Below, one piece after another: positions 43,601-55,700 of a stretch of 64,000 nt of DNA. A model generated the notes under the pieces. That model made no database searches. It had not been told where the DNA came from and saw nothing but the letters and a program-made list of their open reading frames with translations. Source of the stretch: Euglena gracilis. Taxonomy: Eukaryota; Euglenida; Euglenophyceae; Euglenales. The stretch spans positions 82,890,474 to 82,954,473 of the forward strand of contig CP154956.1 of the NCBI GenBank assembly GCA_039621445.1, given 5' to 3'. The position numbers were made by a program, and so were the translations under genes. Numbering within the stretch: position 1 is the first letter of the stretch; the number at the start of each line of letters is the position of its first letter.

Positions 43601-46600
43601 GTTCTTTGGGGGGGGACCTCCCATATGGGTCCCAAAATGGGTAAAAAAAACACCCGATGCCGAAGGCGCCGGAAAATTTTTTTCAGGTCCAAAAATGGTG
43701 CTCCCGAAAATACGGGAAGAGGTGGGGGGGGGTGGTCGACCCCTCCCACCAGGGTTGGATGGGAAGCCTTGAGGGGGGGGGGGGTCGGACCCCCCCCCCT
43801 CCCGACACGGAGGGGGGGGGGTGGGTCGGACCCCCCCCCTCCTACCTCAAAACTGAGGGGGGGCCGAAAATTTTTCGATTTCATGGACGGGCAAAGAGCC
43901 AGAAATTGGGTCGATAACGGTCAAAAATCCCTGATTTTTCTTTGAAAATTGATCCAAAAATGCTCATTTTTTGAAATTTTTGAAGTTTTTTTGGGGGAAA
44001 ACACCAACAACACATCAAAAAATGGGCAATATGACCAAAGTCAGCAAAAAGGGGTGTTTTTGCTCATTTTCCGGCGCTGTGCGCCGGAAGAAAATTTTCT
44101 GCTATTTTTGGCACCTGTCAAGGAGGGGGGGGTGGGGAGTCTGGAATCCCCTCACAACATATGGGGGGGGGAGGGGGGTGGTACGGACCAGGTTGAATAA
44201 TAGTGCTGAACCTTTATAAGCGCCGCCCCCCACCCTTCATGCACACCGGCCGGCCGCTAAGCGGAAGGAAAGGAAAGGAGGATCAAGGAAAGAGGGACAA
44301 GGAAGGGGGTGGGAAAGGAGGCAAAGGAGAAAAGGAGGAAGTGAGGACAAGGAAGGACGGACAAGGGCGGAAGGCAGAGGGCCAGGAAGGACAGGCAGGA
44401 GGACAGGAGGACAAAGGAAGATAGGAAACCGGCGGAAAACGACCGGCGGGCAACAAGGGAGGCGCCCAGGACGGCAGCACCGGCGGAAAGGAGGGGCCTG
44501 GCCGGCGGCTCCCCGGCCGCCCGGCCAGCGGCCCCAGGGCCCGGCCGGCAGCCCGGCGGCCGGCGGCCGCCCGGCGGCCCCGGCAGCCTGGCGGCCCGCG
44601 GCCCGGCCGGTGGCCCGGCGGCCCGCGGCCGGCGGCCCGGCCGGTGGCCCAGCGATGGGGTTGAAAAACGGTCATTTTCGATTTTTTTTCGACTTTTTTG
44701 ACCCGGGTTTGACCCAAAGTCAATGGGTTGGCGGCCCAAAACGGGGCGCTGGCGGGTCGAAAAACGCTCATTTTCGGCTCAAAAACAGTTTTTCCGGGTC
44801 CGGGAGGCCAAAAAACATCGTTTTGGGCAAAAAAAATTTTTCGATTTTTTTCGACTTTTTTGACCCGGGTTTGACCCAAAGTCAATGGGTTGGCGGCCCA
44901 AAACGGGGCGCCGGCGGGTCGAAAAACGCTCGTTTTCGGCTCAAAAACGTTTTTCCGGGTCGGGAGGCCAAAAAACATCGTTTGGCAAAAAAAAAATTTT
45001 CGATTTTTTTCGACTTTTTTGACCCGGGTTTGACCCAAAGTCAATGGGTTGGCGGCCCAAAACGGGGCGCCGGTGGGTCGAAAAACGCTCATTTTCGGCT
45101 CAAAAACAGTTTTTTCCGGGTCCGGGAGGCCAAAAAACATCGTTTGGCAAAAAAAAATTTCGATTTTTTTCGACTTTTTTGACCCGGGTTTGACCCAAAG
45201 TCAATGGGTTGGCGGCCCAAAACGGGGCGCCGGCGGGTCGAAAAACGCTCGTTTTCGGCTCAAAAACAGTTTTTCCGGGTCCGGGAGGCCAAAAAACATC
45301 GTTTTGGGCAAAAAAAAATTTTCGATTTTTTTCGACTTTTTTGGCCGAAAACGGACAGAGGGAAAAGTGTACAAAATGGCCTAAATTGGCTGAAAAACGG
45401 CTGTATCTCGGGCAAGGCGGTGAGCTGCGGGGAAACCAAAATCCCAGTAGATAGAGCGTTCCAAGGGCTTCAATTTAGGTCTCCAGAGATTTCCTTTGAT
45501 TTTGCATCATTTTCGAGAAATTTTGAAAACATCGATTTTTTGACCCCCACCCCCCGAAAACGGCTAAGTCGAACAGAGGGAAAAGTGTACAAAACGGCCA
45601 TCCGGGCCGAAAACGGCCGTATCTCGGGCCAGGCGGGGAGTTGCGGGGAAATCAAAATACCGGCAGATGGGGCGTTCCAAGGGCTTCAAATTAGATCTCT
45701 GGACATTTCCTTTGATTTTGCTTCATTTTGGAGATATTTTGAAAATTGACATTTTTTTGGCCGAAATGGCAGAGTCCAAAGGGGGGGGAGGGCTTAAAAA
45801 GGGGGGTTGGCCAATCCTACCGAGTTTGGACCCCTTCGCGCGTGAATAACTCGGGCCTGGCGGGGAGTTGGGGGTCAAACCCAGGTGATTCGGAAACTAG
45901 GAATCCAGTCGCTCGCGACTGAAAAAAATGATTTCGGGAACAGGGCCGGGATCATGGTGATAATCCGCCGGTTCCCGAGGTGGCCCCGAGGGGGGGGGAG
46001 GGGGGGGGTTCGGGGGAGTTTTCCCCCAGTGGTAAGCTTCGCTCTTACCCATAAAGGGTTTCCTCTGTCGCATGTTCTAGTGGGTCGGTCCCCTCCACAA
46101 ACAGCTCAACAACATTTGGCCCCCAAGGTACATCTGTTCCTCACACCTTCGCCTTCATTGTGTTTGTCACAATTGCAGTCATGGCTAGTTTTGACCGGAC
46201 CCCCCCCCCTGTCCTGGGCCCTGGGGGGGTCTTGTGGAGTTGTCGGGGGACAGTAATCAGTGCAAAGAGCCCATTAGGAGTCTCAAAAAAATAACAGTCA
46301 CCACAGACGATGATGTTGTTTTGAAGACCGGGGGTCTGGAGGGTACAGTGCGGGCACTGAAGGCGAGTTCTGTGGGGTTTTGGGGGGTCCTGGAGGGGGG
46401 GGGTCTGTGGGGCGTCCGTTGGGGAATTGGCCATGGCTCTACTGCTGGCTAATATATAAGATAGCTAAGATGTCCTGGCTAAGGAATTGGCGAGTCATAT
46501 CGTGCCCTGCAGTGGGGGACGAGGAGTGCCTTGTGGATTCCACAGGGATTCCTCCCCCTCATGCCCCTCCACCTGGGCCCCCTCGACAGCATTGCCTCCG

Positions 46601-46710
46601 GCTGGGGTCTTCCTTCCACCAGCTCGCCTGCCTGGCTGCCAAGTGGCACCATCCTGCTCAGGAAGTTTTCACCTTGGTGCTTGCGAGGTATGGAATGGTA
46701 GGTGCATCAC

Positions 46711-46770
<60 letters not shown>

Positions 46771-49700
46771 TGGTGGCTTCATTCTAGTGCCTCCCCCAGG
46801 GGCACTAAGAATGACGCTAGGGTACGACAACTCCCCCCCCCCTGTGTCATAGAAGTGGGACCGATGACCGAATTTGGCCCATTCTCCCTCAAACCCCGTA
46901 CGTACGCTGAGGGAATTCTGGTCGGTACAACATAGGGATTGGGGTTAGGGTTAGGTTATGGCCAGGGTTAGGATTTTTACGCAGAAGTCAAGCCCAATCA
47001 GATCTAAATCAGGCGGAAAATGAAGCCTAACCCCCGGCCAAATGTCTATGGTTTACCCCATTTTTTCGACCCGGCAGCCAAAAAAAAATGCCCGAAAAGC
47101 GGGAGTTTCCCGGGAGCGCCTGAAACCGGTACGCCATGCAACCGAGACCGGACCCCTCCTCATTCTATTTGGCCTCCCTGGGTCCCACTGGTCTGAGGCT
47201 GCGTTATTATTCATTCATTCATTCATTCATTCATTCATTCATTCATTCATTTGTTTGTTTGTTTATTTATTTATTTACCTATTTATTTATTTGTTTGTTT
47301 ATTTATTTGTTTGTTTATTTATTTATTTATTTATTTAGTTATTTATTTATTTATTTATTTGGCAGCCCTTAATTGTCCCCCTCCCCCCGGTTGGTTAAAC
47401 CAGGGGGGCTTAAACGCAAGCTGATGGGGGTCTCGACGGCACTTTTTGGGAAGTTTTTATTTTTTTAGTTTTAGGGGCAGGGGCAGGGGCAGGGGCAGGG
47501 TTACAATTGTCGTTGAGAAAGGGATTAGGGTCAAGGTTAGGCCGAAGTTAGGGAGTTCGGCCGAAACCTGGCCTACATTCCGACCAAATTTAGCTTAATT
47601 TTTGCCTAAATGTGGCAGGCCAAATCCTAACCCTAACCCCATCCCCCAACCCTAACCTTAACACCTAACCCTTGAGGGGTAGGATTTCCGTATTACACAT
47701 TTGTCCAGGACATATCCGGCGGGGAGGGCGAAAACACAGGCGGTGGGGGGACCATTCCTGGAGGGGGGCAGCAGTTAAAGGCTGCCATTTGTTCATTCAT
47801 TCATTTCATTTCATTTCATTTCATTTCATTTATTCATTCATTTCATTTCATTTCATTTCATTCATGCATGCATGCATGCATTCATACATTCATTTAATTA
47901 TTTATGAATTTATTTGTTTATTTATTTCTTCTAATTCTTCTTACATTATTATGTATTATTACTATATTATGAATTATATTATTATTGCAATATCATTACT
48001 ATTTGTGGTGTATATTATATTCGATTATTGTTTCAAAAGAATTGCTTTCCTTTTGCTTCTCACCATTCGATTCCAACCGGTTTCCTTTGCCGTGCGGAAC
48101 TTCAGCACCTGGCCCCCCCTCCCGGCCAGGCCGGTCCCACCGCCGCTGCGTCGTGGCTGCGCCCCGGGAGGGCGTCGCCCACCGCGCCGCCGCCCCGCCC
48201 GACGGACCTCGTGCTGGAGACGTGGGCCACCTGTCGCCGGGACCCCGGCAAGCGCGGCGTGTCCCCCCCCCCTGCCCCACATCCCTGGGGCATCAGTGCG
48301 CCTCTTTGGCATGGGGGGCATGTCCTGGTGACTGGAACTACCCCTGGGGGTTGTCACCGTGGGTTAGAACCGGACCTCTGCATGAGGGTTTGCGGTACCA
48401 AGTCCTAAATCAGTCAGTCAGTGGGACGTTGTTTGGCGAGCCAGTCGTTTTCTGGCTGCAGCTGGTGCAAGTCCAAACCGCGGACCGTCCTTAAGCAAAG
48501 GCCTGTCCAACCCCCCCCCCAACTTGATTGCTTTTGCAGAGGGGGGGAGGGGGGTCCAGACCACCTCCTCCTCCCTCCCTTCGGATCCAGGGGGGGGGGG
48601 GGTCCGGCACCCCCTGGAAAAAATTCTGATATGCGGTTTTTCAAAAAAAAAAAAAAAAAGTGCGCAAAAACACGATTTTTGGGCCATTTTCAAGGCCCAG
48701 ATTTTTTTCTGGTGCTTTGCGCCAGAATATTTTTTGCACAGGGGGAGGGGGTTTTCAACCCTCCGGGGAGGGTGGCCAGACCCCCCCCCCCGCTCATTTA
48801 ATGTCCTGCCCCCCCCCACTCAGAGCTTTCATTTATCGTCATTGCATCAAATTTCCGCGGAGGAAGAGCCGCAATGTGCTGTGTCTTTCTCACAAAACAA
48901 CGAAAAAATTGTTTTCCCCCACCACAGCCAAAAAGGTCCAGGAGCTTTCCAATTTTCAATATGTGACCGAAAGGTAATCCACGGAGCAGAAGAGACTCTG
49001 CTGTCAGCTCTAAATACAGCATTTTTTCCCAAAAGAACCTCCCCTGAAGTATCTTGTGCCGCCGATGCGGTACTATCCAATTTGCCGTGTTGGAAATTCT
49101 GGAAAGGAAGAAGCCTTCGGAGTTGATATCTGAGCTTGCATTTGCTCATTTGTCGGGTAATTTTGATATTTATCTTTGGCAGCGAACCTGCAATATTTCC
49201 AAACCAGGGGAATCCTTGGTCGCTGGTTGCTGTGTTAATTCAACTGGGCCATTTATCTCAACTGACAACACATTGCAGTATCATTATAACACGGATAAGA
49301 GCTCAGCGACCCCCCCCCTACCACCTTACCCCCCAGGGGGGGGGGGTGGTCGGGACCACCCCTCCTACCACCTACCTCAATACCGAAGGGCTTCCCATCC
49401 AACCCTGCCCCCCACCCACCACCCTGGCTGTTTGGCCGATTTCCGTTCTGCCCTGCTCTGTCCGTCCGTCCGTTCGTCCATCTGTCCGTCCATCCGTTTG
49501 TCTGTCTGTTTGCCTGCATGTATGTATGTATGTATGTATGCATGCATGTATGTATGTATGTATGTATGTATGTATGTATGTATGTATGTATGTATGTATG
49601 TATGTATGTATGTCTGTATGTATGTATGTATGTATGTATGTATGTATGTATGTATGTATGTATGTATGTATGTATGTATGTATGTATGTATGTATGTATG

Positions 49701-52700
49701 TATGTATGTATGTATGTATGTATGTATGTATGTGTGTGTGTATGTATGTATGTGTGTATGTATGTATGTGTGTGTATGTATGTATGTGTGTATGTATGTA
49801 CGTATGTATGTATGTATGTATGTATGTATGTATGTATGTATGTATGTATGTATGTATGTATGTATGTATGTATGTATGTATGTATGTATGTATGTATGTA
49901 TGTATGTATGTATGTATGTATGTATGTATTGTGGTCTGTATGTATGTATGTATGTATGTATGTATGTATGTATGTATGTATGTATGTATGTATGTATGTA
50001 TGTATGTATGTATGTATGTATGTATGTATGTATGTATGTATGTATGTATGTATGTATGTATGTATGTATGTATGTATGTATGTATGTATGTATGTATGTA
50101 TGTATGTATGTATGTATGTATGTATGTATGTATGTATGTATGTATGTATGTATGTATGTATGTATGTATGTACGTACGTACGTACGTACGTACGTATGTA
50201 TGTATGTATGTATGTATAGAAGTATGTATGTATGCAGATGCATAGATGTATAGTTATATAATAATAAAAATATAACAACATAATTATCACACCATTGCTG
50301 AGCGACCCCCGGGGGGGAGGGGGGGTCACTTTCCACTCCGAAAAAAACTAGTCAGTCACTTTTTTCGGCCAAGCCAGTCAGTCACTTTCCCCCCCGGGGG
50401 GGGGGGGTCGGCCACTCAGGAAAACCAGTCACTTTTTGGCCTTTCAAGGCAGTTTTTGACCAAAATTTTCTCCGGCGCCTTCGGCGCCGGTTGGCCACTC
50501 AGCCACTTTTGGGTGTTTTCTGGCCTACCCCACCCCCGGGGGGGGGGGGTCACGGCCAAAGAACCAGTCAGTCACTCTGAAAAAACCAGTCAGTCACCCC
50601 CCCCCCGGGGGGTGGGGTGGGACAGGTGTTAAGCAATGGTCTGATAATGATATAATATCTAGTATACAATACATAATATATGATTTTTATTTAATATGTA
50701 ATATACATAATATATATAATATATGGAACATATTTACAAAGATGCGGGTGGCAAGTTTGGGAAATTCATGAGATGGACCATCAATTTTGTCAAAAAAACG
50801 CTCTGCACCACAACACCACCAAACTGCATTGGATAGAAATGACACTGGCAAAAAAGGAGCTCGATCATTCAGGAGGGCAATACCCTGAAAAGGCTCGAAT
50901 GCGGCATGGGCCTTGGTGAGCTCCCGCAGCTTCAGCGACGAGGAATACTGGGCGGGAATGGCGTGAGGCATCGGCCGGAAGTCGAGGGCGTCGAAGGCGA
51001 CGATGCAGGTCAGTGGCTGGCCGTCCTCATCCTTGTTGGGGTCCTCGTGGGGTCATCCCCCGGTTTGGTCTTTCCGATGCAAAAGGGGGACACAACCTCT
51101 TTTTCTCCCAGTGTTGGGAAAAAATACATGTCATCGCGAAGTTGAATTAACAATGGCATTGTGGTACAAATTTTGGTATTGTCTTTGGATCTTTTGGGTG
51201 ATGGGACAGGCACCATGATACTCCGTTTTATCCACGCATGACAGACTGCGAAAGACTTAGCAACAGACACTCTAAGCAGGAGTGTTTCCAACTGCGCCAT
51301 ACCAAGACCCTGGCGAGGGAACCCCCCCCCGGAGGGGTTGTTAGTCCCAGATTCACCGGGGTCTTCACAATTAAAACAACACCTTGCAGCCAGACAGTCT
51401 GGGCCGTGGGATGGGCAGGATTCTTTGAAAGCAAGAGACCATATGTACCTACAGGTGGGCACAAAGAGAGCGATATGTTGTAGTGGGAGAACCTATTTGC
51501 AGAAGAAAGAAAAGAAAAAGAAAACAAAAGGGGAAATCAAATAAAACAAAAAGAAAAAATGAAGCAAAAGTTAAAAGCAAAAATGAAGCGAAAGCTTATG
51601 GATGCAAGTTGTGGATGTTAATGGGGAAGGTGGGGAACCCTGAGTGCCGACTGAAGCGCTCCACCCCCTCGATCAGGATGGCCTCTGTGGGCTCCATCCG
51701 TGGGCACATCAGCATCCCGACGATGCACTCCGGCGACAGCAGGAACCGGATCTCTTCTTGGACACAGCCGCCCTCGGAGCAGACACCGCGGGGAATAAAC
51801 CCTGGTGGCGTCGCCCGACGAGAACAAAAACGATAGCTGCTTTGTGCTGAGAGCTCAACCTTCACGGTGAGGCTACTTCCTGATGTTTTGGGTTGGGACA
51901 CCTGGTTTAGAGCAAAAGCCCAGGTCTTGCTATTGCCTGCTACGTCTTTCCAACAATTTTTATGGGAAGCAAGATTAAGACTGAGCTTACAAGGCACACT
52001 CGGGTAATTGAACACATGGAGAGCCTAATGACCTCTTCCTCTGTGACATCTCTAAAATAATGATTTCACAATAACTTCCATTTCACCACAGAAAATAAGC
52101 TGCCTTGAGAAATTGTCTTTTTGGGGGGTGAAATTCTGTTCAAGGGTGGCACATGATGCACCAGTGAACGCCCAATGCCAATCACAGCTGCCATAATGAG
52201 AAATTGGGGTTCGTTCATGGGTGCCGCATAATTCAACTATGAATGGGCCCGATGTCTCACGCAGGGGAGCCTGTGCATGCAGGGTTTTGACACAAATTTG
52301 TGCTGATGGCCTTGATTCCCATTCACGATTACTCAAAGGTTCTGATATTTTTCGTGTTCTGAAAAAAGGTCTGGTCTTCCATTTATCTGTCACAGAACAA
52401 CAACAACAACAACACACACACACACATACAACAAAATTGAACGTTGCAAACTTTGTGAAAGATTTGCAAAAATTTTGCAAAAAAAATCCTTTCCTGAAGA
52501 AAAACAATGCTGAGGAGGTTAATTTCATTCGCTCGAGCCATTTTGGCTTAAATCGTCACAATTTTAGGTCAGTTTGGCAAACTGCAGTCATTCTTGGTCG
52601 TTTTGGGGTGATTCCTGAATATTTTTGGCTGTTGGGGCACTTTTGGCGTCCTCGCTACTTTGACACTCTTCTTTGCAGTCCTCGATGGCACACCCCTTGC

Positions 52701-55700
52701 ATCTCTGCAACATGTGTTTGTTGTGCACCAGGCACGTTGTGGGCTCGTGGTATCCGCGGAACCCAACCACAGCCATGGCAGCAACAGTGGGGAGGGGGTG
52801 CCATCCCGGATACCATTCAGGACACCGCCACCAAGGTACATGTTGGCGAAATCTGTGAGGGCAAGGAAAGGTGAAAATCATAATAACAAAAAAAACAGAG
52901 GCGGGCCACTACTGGCACACACAAAAAAAAGGAATGTGTGTGAAGGATTTCTTCTATTTTAACCCCTCTTGACTTCAAAATCATTTGAACCAGAATCAAA
53001 GTTCAGTCAAATTCTTCAGAGCTGGGTGAAGCAAGGGAATACGGGCATAATATAGATTCTCTGAGATGAACAATAATGATAATCAATATCGCACAATGTA
53101 CGCTTATGATGCACACGATGCATAAAAAAACACAACATATTATTCCGATACATGTACGCGTGTCCATTTGCGGCGAGAACGCTTGAATAGGATGGCAAAC
53201 GATCGATCACTCAACAGAAAATGCACTCACGGTAACAAGGCTCGAGGGCAGCACCGGCCTCCAGCATGCCATGGGCGTCCTCGATGCCGCCGTCCAGGTG
53301 CACCGCTGGCAGACCCCGGGGAAAAGCGCCAGAATGCGGCCAGTTCAATTAACAGACAGCGGGGAATGCTCTGCGGACCCATGAAAGTTGACAAAACCCC
53401 CTAAAAAATGCCCTGCAAAGAAGATGCGGTGTGCACATGGGCCAGCGGCACATAATTGCACATGCGCCCCACATCGCATTCCACCGCAACGCTGCTCCTT
53501 GGCCGTTTTGGTGGCCTCTTCCCCTCGGCCCCACCCCCATTTAGTTAGTGTTTCTTCTCTTTTTTCCCGCATCATATCCTGAGAATAAATTGGTCGGCAC
53601 ACAGTTTTCATGGCGGGAATTCAGCGTTAAGTGCTGAAGGGGAAGATCCTTGGCGTGAGAGAATCCTGCAAGCAATGATGAAATTCAGTAAAATAAATTC
53701 GCCGTGAAACACACCCCGACGTTTTTCCCCTCTAAGGTTTTTCATCTCCAGGTGGCCCCACTTCGCGGGGGAGGGGACTTTCCACAAAAAAAAGCACACT
53801 CCACGCTGTCCAGTTGGGCGAAGGTGCAGTCTCGGCACACCTCAGGGTTTCCGTTGCATCTTGGAACATAAATTGCGCAGCCCATTCATAAAACCATCCC
53901 AATGTTCTTTTCCAGCGCGTAAAAAAATCACGCACTTGTTTTATGGAGAGGCACCGTCATCCACAGTGGAAAGAGAGGGGCCCATCACTGGGGCTGTTGC
54001 CGGGGCCTGGGGGTCACCTTGCTGAGGGGCACCGGCGCGGCCAGCCACTCGTTCAGGGTGAGCACGGGGTGGAGCGCCCTGCGGGTGATGGTCTGGGCCA
54101 GGCACTGGGCCATGGGGTCCGCCCCGGCTGTCCGTGCCACGTGAGCGTTTAGTGGCAAGCCACCCCCCCCAATTGGCTGGTTTGGCCCTGACCAGGAATT
54201 TTTTTTTAAGACCGGGGTGGGGGGAGGGGGTTCCGGGGGGGGGGGGTCCCAGGGGACCCACAGACTTTTCCCCCAAAATGGCCAAAAATCACGAAAGATG
54301 CTAAAATGGCACCTTGTTCAAAAATTTTCGGCGCCTTCGACGCCGAAACATGTACCCCAGGAATTCCCTCGCGCCTAAATAACTTTGGAAGGAGAAGGAT
54401 GAAAAAGATCCTCCCAATCACCCCCCCTCCCTGTCCACGACCACCCCCGGTCAGGGACTGCAGGTAAGGGGGTGCGCACGACCACCCCCTGGTCAGGGGT
54501 TCCCCCCTGGGGGGGGGGGACTCGGCTCGGCCACCCACCCAACCCCCCCCCTCCTCCCAGAGTCCAAGACTGAAAAAAAAAAACCCTGGCCCCTGAGCCC
54601 CGGGAGGATATTTTAGCACTCCGTCTGGCTTCGAAAACGAGCTCCTGTCCACCTTCAAATCACTTGGGGAATCTACTACATGTGTGGAGCGATTCACAGA
54701 GATAAAAAGATTTGTCTGGCACTTGCGGCGCCGGGACCACTCTGCTGATTATCTCCCCATCCGAATTCCTTGCGTGGAGCGAGGACATGTAAGCACCTTG
54801 AGCCTCACCACTGAACGTGAATTCTTTCGTGGATCACGTGTGGGCACTGAAAGAAAATTATGCGGGTCGCAAACGTTTAGGCACACTCGCCGAATGTCGG
54901 CCGTGGGCGTGAAGGTTCGTAACAACGGAGGACAAGGCCAAATCCAGGAGGCACAGCCGCCAACCAGCGCAACGGGAAACAGCTCACCGCCTGGGCACGG
55001 TCCCCTTGGGGGGGTGGGCTGCGATGCGGTCGAAATAATTCAGCACGAAGCGGACGTGCTGTGCGGGAGATGGCAGCCCAACAATGCAAAATCTGACGGC
55101 GTTGTTAGTGGTTGTTGATATTTGTCAATTTGTTGGGATATGTCCGAAACCACTTCCAGAAGGTCAAGATACCTATTGAGGATTATTCAGGACTTGTTCC
55201 TGGCAGGTGCTTGACAGCGACACTCGGGACCAAGCCAAAATAAATCATTTGTGTTCGGCATTCATAATACAATCTCATTAATTGATAATTGAATTGGAAA
55301 TAAAACTACCCCCCCCCCATTTGAGTGCACAGGGTGCGCACATTATCGGACCGAAATTTCGGACCCTCGGGGGTGTGACACTTATGGAGGCACCACCCGA
55401 AAGCGGTTCAATGGAAAATGGCTATTTTGGGTGTGCGCACTTTTTTGGAAATCACTCTCGGATCCTCGAAGGGGTGTGACACTTATTTGGGCACTGCCCA
55501 CCATTTGGGCACTGCACACTTAAATGGGGAGATGGGTTACACATAATATACACGTGTCATAATAAATAAATCCAGGGTTGATAATTATACCAAAATTATC
55601 CTGTCAATTGCACAAAAGCCACAACATCAGGAGTGGGGAAATACACAACGAAGGAGCGGGGCAGGTTACCTCCGGGCAGTGGTTGAGCAGGATTTTCATG

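Noticed and set aside
49054-50329. Open frames of 230-400 codons on both strands
   Set aside because: They run through a (ATGT)n microsatellite; a four-base repeat without stops is open in several frames by construction.
52221-52874. 217-codon plus-strand open frame
   Set aside because: It overlaps PARG exons on the opposite strand, contains a Gln/His-Thr microsatellite and has no codon bias or domain.
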